Shown here in pieces: positions 25,601 to 32,961 of a stretch of 64,000 nt of DNA. The DNA is taken from the IMG/VR virus record IMGVR_UViG_3300028844_006119, positions 62,001 through 126,000 of that record. The stretch is one strand, 5' to 3'. Source of the DNA: a virus. A model generated the notes under the pieces. It was not told where the DNA came from. It did not search any database and saw nothing but the letters and a program-made list of their open reading frames with translations. Within the stretch, counting starts at the first letter, position 1, and the number at the start of each line of letters is the position of its first letter. The position numbers and the translations under genes are program-made.

Positions 25601-28600
25601 CGCCTCCCCCCAAGGTCCCTACCTCGATGGAGCACTTCAAGAAGTACCTACGGGCTACGGGGGTCTATGCCGAGGAGACTGGCGGTGTGTACTCCCTGTC
25701 TCCCATGACGGATGCTCAGACCCTAGGGCAGAGTAAAGGCGCGCTCGTAGCGGCGGATAAGACGCTGGTGGCAAAGGGGATGCTCACCAAGGAAGAAAAG
25801 GGCGGCCTGTTTGATAGGGGCAAGACCGGAGGCATGGAGGGCAAATTCTGGTCCCACATCGACATGAAGACCCGGATGCCCAACCCAATGTTTGAGACCG
25901 CAATCCAGTCTCTGCTCGGCCTAAAAAAGGCGGAGTTTGAAAAGCTGGTCTCCGAAAACGGAGCCGTGGGGAAGAAGTCCGGGTTCCAGATCATTGAGGA
26001 GCGTCTGCGCGCCATCAAGGTTCCCTCCGAGCTAAAGAAGGCGGAAGAGGAGCTGAAGACCGCTAAGAAGGCGGACCTCAACAAGAAGTACAAGAAGGTC
26101 CGGTATCTTCGCGCGCTGAAGGAGCTCAAGACCTCTCCGGTAGACGCCTATACGAACCAGCATCTCCCAGTGCTGCCTCCCATCTTGAGGCCGGTAAAGA
26201 TTGGATACGACGGCACACAGATGATTGATGCCGCGAATCAGTACTACGCCATGATCGGCCAGATGACCAAGCAGGTAGAGCAGGGGAAGAAGGAGGGGCT
26301 GCCGAAGGCCGACATCTTCAAGAGAGAAGCGCAGCTATACGACCTGGTCCGTGCGTTGCGCCTGAATGGCATGACTCAGGAAGGCAGGGAGCTTCCCAGT
26401 CTGATGGACAAGATGACGGGCTCGAAGCCCAAACACTCATTCTTTCAGCAGGGTGTTCTGTCGAAGCGGCAGGACTTGTCGGGCCGGACGGTCGTTACCC
26501 CAGAGCCCGCATTGAAGATGGACCAGGTGGGCATCCCTGTCGATATGGCGATGGAGACGTACAAGCCGTTCGTCATCAGAGAGCTGTGGCGTCGTATGGG
26601 AATCGCCAAGAGCCCTGGCGAAGCAAGACGCATGATCAAGAAGAACCACCCCTCCGCCAAGAAAGCGTTGGAGAGGGTGATTACTCAGCGTCCAGTAATC
26701 ATGAAGAGAGACCCTGCGCTTCATATGTTTTCTACTATGGCCTTCAAGCCAGTTCTTGTGCCGGGGAAGTCGATCAAGATCCACCCACTTGTGTGCGGCG
26801 GCTTCAACGCGGACTTCGATGGCGACACCATGGCCATGTATGTGCCCGTGACTGAGGAAGCTGCGGAGGAGGCCCTGGAGAAGATGCTCCCGTCTAAGAA
26901 CCTGTTTTCCCCCACACACGGGGGCCTCATGTTGACCCCCAGCCAGGATGCCGTTCTCGGCATCTACCAGGCTACAAAGTGGGGCAAGAAGGTTCCTGGA
27001 ATCCTTACGGAGGAGCAGGCGCTTCAGCAGCTGAAGAACGGAAAGTTGAAGTCTGACAACGTCATCACGGTCAAGGGCCACAAGAAGCCTACGACTGCGG
27101 GAAGACTGCGGATCAACAAGACCCTGCCCGGCAGCGTAAAGAATGATCCCGAGCTTCTATACGATCCCAAATTCCGCATGGCCAAGGGCGCTATGAAGGG
27201 ATTCGCAACTCGAGTAGCCCAATCCGATCCGGATGAGTTCTCCGGCATGATCGACGGATGGAAGGAGTTGGGGTTCACGCTGTCATATAAGAACGGTAGT
27301 TCGTTCAGCCTGAATGATTTTCACGACGGTAAGACCATCCGAGACAACGTCCTGAAGAAGTACAAGAAGGAAGAGAATGTGATTCGCAAGTCTGGTATTT
27401 CTCGTAAAAAGAAGGACCAGAAGATTATCGCCCTGTACCAAAAAGCAGGCGAGGAACTCAAGGTTATCGGGCAGGCCCACTACAAGGCTAAAAAAGACAA
27501 CCGTATGTGGGAGTGGGCTGAAAGCGGTGCGCGAAGCAACTGGGGCCAGTTCGGTCAGTTGGTCATGGGGCCCATGCTTGTGCAGAACCCCTCCAAGGAG
27601 TTTGTGCCTGTACCGCTCACTACCTCGTTTGGGGAGGGGCTCCCGATCTCTCAGTACTGGGCAGCGCTGCATGGCGCCCGAAAGGGAACCCTGGATCGCG
27701 CAGCAGGAACTAGAGACCCCGGAGCGCTCACCAAGGAGTTGATCAACACAGTCATTGCGTACTCTGTGACCGACAAGGACTGTGGTACTTCCAAGGGCAC
27801 TCTGATGTCCGTCATGGCGAAGGACATCGAGGGCAGGTACCTGGCGCGCGAGGTGCCCCTGAAGAGCGGGGACAAACTGACCCGTGGAACCCTGGTCAGC
27901 TCGGCATTGTTGACCAGGATGAAGAACTCCGGCCCCCAGAAGGTCCTGGTGCGCTCCCCTCTTCACTGCCAGCAGGCAACGGGCATTTGCGCCACTTGCT
28001 ATGGGCTTAACGAGAGAGGAACTCTCTACAAAAAGGGAACCAACGTTGGCATCATTGCCGGCCATGCCCTCGGAGAGCCAGTCACTCAGATGCAGATGCG
28101 GACGTTCCACACGGGCGGCGCCGGAACCGACGGGCTGACGGATTACTTCCAGCAGGCAAAGGACCTCTTCAAGGTGCCCGAGAAGCTACGAGGTGCCGCT
28201 ACGTTGGCGGAGGTCACCGGCAGGGTAGATAAAATCGAGACGGATGCCCTTGGCGGTAAGAAGGTCACGATTGGCGGAAAGCTGCACGTTGTCCCCCACT
28301 CGACCCCACTCCTCCCGAAGATTAGGGTCGGGGCGGACGTGAAGAAGACAGACGCGCTCTCTGTTGGTCGGAAAAATCCGCACGACATCCTTCGGATCTC
28401 CAACAACATCCATGCTGTCCGCAATCACCTCACGACAGAGCTAGACTCTCTGTACGTAGAGACTACGGGGAACGAGAGGCGGAGGAACATCGAGACGGTG
28501 ATCCGTGCGATGACCGATGTTGCGCAGGTGACCGAAAGCTCTGAGCACGAGAACCTGCTCAATGGGCAGATGATGTCTCTTTCCCGGATTGAGAACAGGA

Positions 28601-28944
28601 ACAAAGAGCTGAAGAAGTTGGGACTCCCCACCATCCAGCACAAGCCTCTGCTGAAGCCTATGGACAAAGTCCCGCTTTCCGGTAAAGAAGACTGGATGGC
28701 GCGACTAAACTTCCAGAGGCTTAAGGACACCCTTATCGAGGGCGGGGCACAGAACTGGAAGTCAGATATCCAGGGTCACCCCATCCCAGGCCTGGCGCAT
28801 GGTGCGGCGTTTGGACTGCAAGCCCCAAAGACCGCAGCCATAAGCTCCCCTTTCCCCAAGCCCCCCAAACCTGTTAAACTTCCGGCACCTGTGCCTGCCG
28901 CCCCGCAGGGCATCTTCGGGTCCTTCTTTGGAGCAAAGTCATGA
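22606..28944 (+). CDS. Single-chain fused beta-beta' RNA polymerase (2112 aa)
   Basis: One reading frame encodes both large subunits of bacterial-type RNA polymerase. The beta half shows LLDPLQTPENTSTGVSL, IPFVQNDNGNRAMMAAKHQ (rifampicin region), GYNFEDGTVISE, GDKLSGRHGNKG (residue 801) and SRMNVGQVLE. Beta ends near residue 1020. The beta' half shows HIDMKTRMPN (about 1085), LPVLPPILRP, GFNADFDGDTMAMYVP with the three catalytic Asp at 1403, 1405 and 1407, a bridge-helix block HGARKGTLDRA, the zinc site HCQQATGICATCYG and the trigger-loop region MRTFHTGGA. The beta' N-terminal zinc ribbon is absent. No alpha, omega or sigma gene is seen. The C-terminal 40 residues include PKTAA and a Pro/Lys-rich stretch. 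It lies among virion genes and couples (ATGA) to the next, suggesting packaging. Confidence 0.97.
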   Translation: MANLAPGDAYRLLEERTKEAIKSHFPVEGRENRLELVDISTDEDASSASGKHHSYNHTSQTDAKLHDRTWGPNIVGTFRLVNMETGKVVDQGKRTLGQLPKITSRYSYIVEGNERQVDSVFRLNPGAYHVEADNGDLLAKWNVAAGSKVGSFKISIERKHPKKLGAMYLIVKSGTQSTRKIPAYGILSALGVSDPAMRKAWGESVFEVNRRISKPNDLLNFHEAVEKRRAGKDKYETPTLSEARKFAKEVFEGAEVNPDTMLATLGKKFTNISGDALLASSAKVVGISKGTAEPDDRQSLSNKRLFGMEDFIHEEISKGSSRFEMQKKIRNNLDRKGKISDILPAASVGYGRLITRKFKAAQLPTQTNPLQFVSNHTKTTILGQAFGGIKGDNVNLDRDKLINPSHLGLLDPLQTPENTSTGVSLHIPIGANKKGQQLYTKVLNVKTGKFENKNAAEMEKAVVAYPDQVKITRTKTGATVRPLHPDVVVYDSDRSTAKRPWKDVQYVLPNAKTLFSVSANMIPFVQNDNGNRAMMAAKHQEQAVSLKDREAPLVQAEFAGGVSFDQMIGKLNSTTASVAGTVSRITKDSVYIKGAAGKAVSHPIYNHHPLNGTKHMMHSTPVVKVGDKVKVGQLIADSNFTKDGTLSLGTNLRVGYLPYKGYNFEDGTVISETAAKKLVSTHLHIEEAEMFANVVVNRKLWRNFAGANKATAEVMSKLDEDGVIKEGAKVVPDDVLITRLVKAEMTRENQDVKRSLKKAIRDYKDAAVVWKHEYGGTVVRVVKTAKKIQVHIRTEQTMEPGDKLSGRHGNKGIITKILPDDMMPKDKSGKPVHVLMSPAGVPSRMNVGQVLETAASKIARKTGKSYKIENFDASVDYSQKIKDELKKHNLSDTEELFDPETGESLGQIFTGEQYMLKLDHQAEKKVSARSGGSGYAYRPTGEAISGSGIGKGGQRIGGLDTYALLAHGAKRNLMEMQTYKSDSEQARDVWIRVMQGQRPPPPKVPTSMEHFKKYLRATGVYAEETGGVYSLSPMTDAQTLGQSKGALVAADKTLVAKGMLTKEEKGGLFDRGKTGGMEGKFWSHIDMKTRMPNPMFETAIQSLLGLKKAEFEKLVSENGAVGKKSGFQIIEERLRAIKVPSELKKAEEELKTAKKADLNKKYKKVRYLRALKELKTSPVDAYTNQHLPVLPPILRPVKIGYDGTQMIDAANQYYAMIGQMTKQVEQGKKEGLPKADIFKREAQLYDLVRALRLNGMTQEGRELPSLMDKMTGSKPKHSFFQQGVLSKRQDLSGRTVVTPEPALKMDQVGIPVDMAMETYKPFVIRELWRRMGIAKSPGEARRMIKKNHPSAKKALERVITQRPVIMKRDPALHMFSTMAFKPVLVPGKSIKIHPLVCGGFNADFDGDTMAMYVPVTEEAAEEALEKMLPSKNLFSPTHGGLMLTPSQDAVLGIYQATKWGKKVPGILTEEQALQQLKNGKLKSDNVITVKGHKKPTTAGRLRINKTLPGSVKNDPELLYDPKFRMAKGAMKGFATRVAQSDPDEFSGMIDGWKELGFTLSYKNGSSFSLNDFHDGKTIRDNVLKKYKKEENVIRKSGISRKKKDQKIIALYQKAGEELKVIGQAHYKAKKDNRMWEWAESGARSNWGQFGQLVMGPMLVQNPSKEFVPVPLTTSFGEGLPISQYWAALHGARKGTLDRAAGTRDPGALTKELINTVIAYSVTDKDCGTSKGTLMSVMAKDIEGRYLAREVPLKSGDKLTRGTLVSSALLTRMKNSGPQKVLVRSPLHCQQATGICATCYGLNERGTLYKKGTNVGIIAGHALGEPVTQMQMRTFHTGGAGTDGLTDYFQQAKDLFKVPEKLRGAATLAEVTGRVDKIETDALGGKKVTIGGKLHVVPHSTPLLPKIRVGADVKKTDALSVGRKNPHDILRISNNIHAVRNHLTTELDSLYVETTGNERRRNIETVIRAMTDVAQVTESSEHENLLNGQMMSLSRIENRNKELKKLGLPTIQHKPLLKPMDKVPLSGKEDWMARLNFQRLKDTLIEGGAQNWKSDIQGHPIPGLAHGAAFGLQAPKTAAISSPFPKPPKPVKLPAPVPAAPQGIFGSFFGAKS

Positions 28945-29363
28945 ACAAGATCGCCGCATACGAAATCGCACTCGAGAGAATCGAACTTGAGAAGCGGGCT
29001 GACTCCCTGGTGGAGGCCTACGGCACCAGTGAGGGCTACATGCCGGGTGCCTACCTTCAGGCGTTTGATCAGATCGAGAAGGAAGCCGGAATCCAGGCTA
29101 TCGCAAATATCGGGAGCCGCCTCTCAACAGCGGCGCGAGGCACCATTAAAGGGATGATGGGGAGCGGCGGGGCAGTAGTCCGAAAGGGCGGGAAGATGCA
29201 GCTTAGCAGGGGAGCCGGACTTGGGGACACGGCTAAGTACTACGGAGCTCGAGGCGTGCAGCGCGCGGGAAGATTCGCCATGCAGAATCCCGGCGCGACT
29301 GCAGCTGTTGGCGGGGTCGGAGGTGTCGGAGCTGCCGGCCTCGGGTACAAGGCTCTGAAGTAG
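28941..29363 (+). CDS. Putative virion protein (140 aa), MNKIA N-terminus
   Basis: The ATG overlaps the RNA polymerase stop (ATGA). The N-terminus MNKIAAYE is nearly repeated in the unrelated small protein at 60345. A charged helical first half (ERIELEKRADSLVEAY, QIEKEAG) is followed by a basic middle and a Gly/Ala-rich hydrophobic end (GATAAVGGVGGVGAAGLGY). This layout recurs in virion genes here. Being coupled to the polymerase, it could help package or anchor it. That is inference. Confidence 0.62.
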   Translation: MNKIAAYEIALERIELEKRADSLVEAYGTSEGYMPGAYLQAFDQIEKEAGIQAIANIGSRLSTAARGTIKGMMGSGGAVVRKGGKMQLSRGAGLGDTAKYYGARGVQRAGRFAMQNPGATAAVGGVGGVGAAGLGYKALK

Positions 29364-29364
29364 A

Positions 29365-30564
29365 ATGCCCGCACCCGTCTCCCCAGCAGCGCCTTCTCCG
29401 GCATTGATCCTCCAAGGGCGCATCTCTGAAGTAGATGCGCCCCGGTGGCTATGCAAGGTGCGGGTTGACGGGAGAGACGATGATGTGACCACGACCATCC
29501 CATCTGTGTACTCTCATCCGATGAACGGGGAGGGGATCCACTTCTTGCCGGAGGTTGGAGCGTTTTGCTACGTCTGCTTTAGCTCCGACAAGAAGACCAT
29601 CCCCTTCCTGCTTTCTGCTGGAGCCGCAACGGTGCCGAAGGATCGGTCTTCATCCGAAGGCCTTCCCGGGTCGATGGATATGTTCCGTCCCCTCCTGACC
29701 GCAGGGGACATTGCCCTTCTCACTAGAGACGGCAACGGCCTTACCCTGCGCAGAGGAGGAGTGACGGAACTCAAGGGCACGTCCCTGGCTAAGATCGTGT
29801 TCAACCCGACGATGAACCAGGTGTTCACCATCGCTGAGAACTACCGGGTCCAGACGTTTGGAGGATCTACTGAGTGGAAGAACCTCCGACGCGAGGAAAA
29901 CCCAGATGGCCAGGTCAGGACGCGGCTCTCTACTGTGGTCAAGGAGTACGCCACCTCCAAGGGCTACAGTGTCCGTCTCCAGATGGGTGCCACTGAGGGA
30001 GCGCCTGTTGCGCTTCAGGGCGACGATTCGGCAGAGAAAGCGCCGGACAAGGTGGTGGAAGAGTCGGAAGCTGTGACGCTCTCCGGTACAGGAGATACAT
30101 ACACGGTCACGGTGCCCAAGTCTGTTCCGCTGCTGGACAGCACTAGGGTTGTGGACTTCAGGATCTACGAGGACGAGACGGTCGCTGAAGATGCGCTAGA
30201 GGTAGTGATGAATCTCGGCATGGACCGAGAAGGAGACATCCAACTCGAGACCGATGGCGCTATGAAGATCGACGTGCCCAAGAAGTGGGTGGAGATTGTC
30301 GTTGGAGGCAGCACTCCGTTTATCAATACGGAAGCGGCAGGGGCGCAGAAGGTACTGGTAACTACTGGGACACAGGGCAACACTGAGCCGGTGATCAAGG
30401 GATTCGCATTCCTGTCAGATCTTGCGGCCTCTCTGACCGAGATTAAGACGGCCCTGAACGGGCTCGGCATTCCGACTGTCTCGACGGATGCCCTATTGGC
30501 AAACATCCTTACTTCTGTGGCGGACGGAGCTCCATATCTGTCTACTACTCTGGAGAGTGAATAA
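29365..30564 (+). CDS. Baseplate assembly/spike protein, gpV/gp5 OB-fold-like (399 aa)
   Basis: The first 90 residues (LILQGRISEVDAPRWLCKVRV...IPSVYSHPMNGEGIHFLPEVGAFCYVCF) match the OB-fold domain of gpV/gp5 spike and baseplate hub proteins. Repeating beta-strand sequence follows (GDIALLTRDGNGLTLRRGGV, MKIDVPKKWVEIVVGG), suggesting a trimeric beta-helical shaft, and a helical C-terminus. Such proteins form the membrane-puncturing needle of contractile tails. The ATG follows the previous stop by one base. Confidence 0.7.
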   Translation: MPAPVSPAAPSPALILQGRISEVDAPRWLCKVRVDGRDDDVTTTIPSVYSHPMNGEGIHFLPEVGAFCYVCFSSDKKTIPFLLSAGAATVPKDRSSSEGLPGSMDMFRPLLTAGDIALLTRDGNGLTLRRGGVTELKGTSLAKIVFNPTMNQVFTIAENYRVQTFGGSTEWKNLRREENPDGQVRTRLSTVVKEYATSKGYSVRLQMGATEGAPVALQGDDSAEKAPDKVVEESEAVTLSGTGDTYTVTVPKSVPLLDSTRVVDFRIYEDETVAEDALEVVMNLGMDREGDIQLETDGAMKIDVPKKWVEIVVGGSTPFINTEAAGAQKVLVTTGTQGNTEPVIKGFAFLSDLAASLTEIKTALNGLGIPTVSTDALLANILTSVADGAPYLSTTLESE

Positions 30565-30797
30565 TGCCCCTCACCGGCACCGAAGATGCTCTCTCTGCTG
30601 CGATTAAGGCTAAGGTCCAGACTAATAACCCTGACTTTGCCAGTAAGATCGGGGATGATTGGGATTGGCTGTTTGACTCTATCGCCAAGGCGGTTGTAGA
30701 TCACGTCAGAGACAATATTTTGGTCGCCGGCACTACGGTTACGACGTGTGGTGCTGGTGCCGGTTCCGGTGTCTTCACCCACGTTTCCACTTCTTGA
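30564..30797 (+). CDS. Small baseplate-region protein (77 aa)
   Basis: The ATG overlaps the spike gene stop (TAATG). Helical N-terminal part (EDALSAAIKAKVQTN, WDWLFDSIAKAVVDHVRDN), then a Gly/Thr/Cys-rich end (VTTCGAGAGSGVF). It follows the OB-fold protein, so it may be a spike tip or baseplate component. No family recognised, and the PAAR fold is not evident. Confidence 0.55.
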   Translation: MPLTGTEDALSAAIKAKVQTNNPDFASKIGDDWDWLFDSIAKAVVDHVRDNILVAGTTVTTCGAGAGSGVFTHVSTS

Positions 30798-30805
30798 GGA
30801 CTAAA

Positions 30806-32146
30806 ATGGCACAACTCCTATTTCTGCCTGATGTCGACCCGAATTCCTTTTTCGAGAAGGAGGCGTCGATCTCGAAGATGCCCGAGGACGAGAAGGATTG
30901 GCCCAGCCACATCCTGAGCATGCTGTACGAGCAGCTGCCCTTCCTCAGCAAGTTCTCGGTCAACATCATGATCCAGAGAATGGAGCCGGAGGCAGGATTT
31001 GCGTTTGGTTACGCCCTGGTTCTGTCTAAGAGCGATCCGCGGGTCTCCACTGAGTCCAAGAACGTTGAGAACGGGATCCGCATTCCTCTCATCGTGGCAG
31101 ATCGGCAGCTCCAGCCGTTCCATACCTTTGAGCTGAAGGGACAGGTCCGGCCCCTTACTCCTGAACGAGTCGCGGCTGCCATGATGAACCCCGCGATGTT
31201 CGACGGCCCGGCCACAAAGCCCGAGACTCAGAAGTCTCTCGTCGATCAGATGTACCCGCCCTACCAGCAGCGCCAGGGCTTCGGCATGACCAGCAGTGGA
31301 AATGCAGGAGGCATGGGTAAGGTCAGTTCTATGCCCCTCTCTGCTATGACGGCCCCACAGCTAAAGCAGCACGCCCGACTGAAGGAAACTGAGAGGGGAG
31401 ATGCCGCTGCGGCATCCATGACCAGCGGTCAGCGGCTGGAGCAGGCAGGAAGAGCTGCCATTGTCCCCACTGCTGCGGGTGCGTTGATCTCGGCAGGCAG
31501 AGGTGCCATGAAAGGCGGCGGGACTTGGAAAAACAGACTTGCCCGTGGGGCGGCTGGGGTCACTACCGGAGCCCTAACGGGTGCGGGAATCTCTGCAGTA
31601 AATACCGGAGTTCAGGAGTCCGCTAGAGTGGCACGGGATGCTCAGAGGGCTAAGTTGGCCTCCCGGATTAAGAAGGGTCTGCCTCCTGCGCTCGCCCGCA
31701 ACGCAGCAAAGGTAAAAGCAGTGCAGAATCCGGAGGCGGGCGCAGAGGTCCCTGCGGGGCTGCGGAAGAAGGGTTCGGTAAGGGAAGCCCACGTAAAGGA
31801 AGCACTGGCCCGCCTGGACTTCAATCCCAGCCGTAGGATTCCTTCAAACATGGTTATGAAGGGCTCTAAGGTCAAGGTGATGCCGGGCGTTACCGCCATG
31901 TCCCTGCGCTTCTTCCCCGTCATGGGAACAAAATTTGTAATAGGCGTGGATACCAAGCTGGCGAAGAAGCTCGGGAAGATGAAGGATCAGAATCAGATCC
32001 GGCAAGCACTAATGGGGCCCATGAAGGCGGAGATCCGGGCTGCGCGCGGTAAGCGCCCCTCCCCCGGAATGTTCATGCTCTTCTCCAAGACGAAGACGGG
32101 ATACGCGTACCAGGTTCCCACCCCCATCCCCGGGATGGCCGCGTGA
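30806..32146 (+). CDS. Putative virion protein (446 aa)
   Basis: GAGG and a TAAA spacer precede ATG at 30806, and longer frames are not supported. The N-terminus contains FFEKEASISKM, related to the recurring virion motif, then a globular domain of about 130 residues. A Gly/Ala-rich basic middle (GRAAIVPTAAGALISAGRGAMKGGG) and a Lys/Arg-rich C-terminal domain follow. The end overlaps the next GTG. No enzymatic motif. Probably an internal or baseplate-associated virion protein. Confidence 0.6.
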   Translation: MAQLLFLPDVDPNSFFEKEASISKMPEDEKDWPSHILSMLYEQLPFLSKFSVNIMIQRMEPEAGFAFGYALVLSKSDPRVSTESKNVENGIRIPLIVADRQLQPFHTFELKGQVRPLTPERVAAAMMNPAMFDGPATKPETQKSLVDQMYPPYQQRQGFGMTSSGNAGGMGKVSSMPLSAMTAPQLKQHARLKETERGDAAAASMTSGQRLEQAGRAAIVPTAAGALISAGRGAMKGGGTWKNRLARGAAGVTTGALTGAGISAVNTGVQESARVARDAQRAKLASRIKKGLPPALARNAAKVKAVQNPEAGAEVPAGLRKKGSVREAHVKEALARLDFNPSRRIPSNMVMKGSKVKVMPGVTAMSLRFFPVMGTKFVIGVDTKLAKKLGKMKDQNQIRQALMGPMKAEIRAARGKRPSPGMFMLFSKTKTGYAYQVPTPIPGMAA

Positions 32147-32961
32147 TTCCCTTCTACCCCAAGTTTGGAAGCCAGGAGGATGCTCCAGGGTATGGCCCTG
32201 CTGCGTCCGAGGATAAGTGCGAGAACTGCGCGCATTATCGTAACTTGGGGAACCAAGGGCACTGCGAGAAGTTCTCGTTTATGTGCCAGCCTGAGTACGC
32301 CTGTGACGACTTCCGGCCTTCGGGAGTAATCAAGGAGTCCAGCGTGGTTGCGGAGGCTGCGGCCCTCCCCCGGAAGAAGGTCGAGGCGGTACAGGACACT
32401 GCGCGTGCCCTAAAAGAGAGAAACATCTCTCGAGCCCTGAACTCTGCCCAAAAAGACCTGATGCCGGGGAGATACGACAAGGCCATTGAGAACCTAAAGC
32501 ATCTATACCCCAAAGAGGCTGCTTCTCCTTTCATGCAGGGACTCGATCCTCTTGCAGGGGAGGTCGCCCGGGGAGCTATCCGGGATCGGCTGAATCCCGA
32601 CGTCTCTTCGGAGGAAATGACCCGCAGACGGAGACTCGCGACGCTGGGCGGAGTAGTCGGAGGCGGAGTCCTGGTCCCTGGCGCAGTCTCCGCTGTCCTA
32701 GGGGCCGGTGTTGGAGCTATGGGGAATAGAGGGTTGGGGAGAGTTACGGGAGCCGCGCGCCAGGCAGGGCGGGCTCTGCGAGGAACCTTTACCCGGGCAG
32801 GAAGTCCTGCTCTTATTGCCGGGGCAGGGATCGGAGCAATGGGGGCTCGCTCCCAATACGATTTAGGGGCGGGGCTTGCCGAGCTTGCCGCCGAGAAGCA
32901 CGCCTCTACCGACCACAGCTTGCGGTCTTTTCTTAGGAAGAATCATGAACAAGAACGCTAA
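32143..32961 (+). CDS. Putative virion protein with Cys-rich domain (272 aa)
   Basis: GTG start within GTGA. Residues about 25-57 hold CENCAHYRNLGNQGHCEKF and MCQPEYACDDF, a compact Cys-rich motif (C-x2-C-x11-C, then C-x6-C) that may bind metal. A charged helical region and two Gly/Ala-rich hydrophobic segments (GGVVGGGVLVPGAVSAVLG, ALIAGAGIGAMG) follow. The end overlaps the next gene. Function unknown. Confidence 0.6.
   Translation: MIPFYPKFGSQEDAPGYGPAASEDKCENCAHYRNLGNQGHCEKFSFMCQPEYACDDFRPSGVIKESSVVAEAAALPRKKVEAVQDTARALKERNISRALNSAQKDLMPGRYDKAIENLKHLYPKEAASPFMQGLDPLAGEVARGAIRDRLNPDVSSEEMTRRRRLATLGGVVGGGVLVPGAVSAVLGAGVGAMGNRGLGRVTGAARQAGRALRGTFTRAGSPALIAGAGIGAMGARSQYDLGAGLAELAAEKHASTDHSLRSFLRKNHEQER

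Noticed and set aside
22606-28944. RNA polymerase gene as host-chromosome contamination or misassembly
   Set aside because: It is one continuous frame coupled by ATGA to a phage-type gene, shares local codon habits and ends with the phage K-T-A motif. Fused host rpoBC would also not lie between portal and spike genes.
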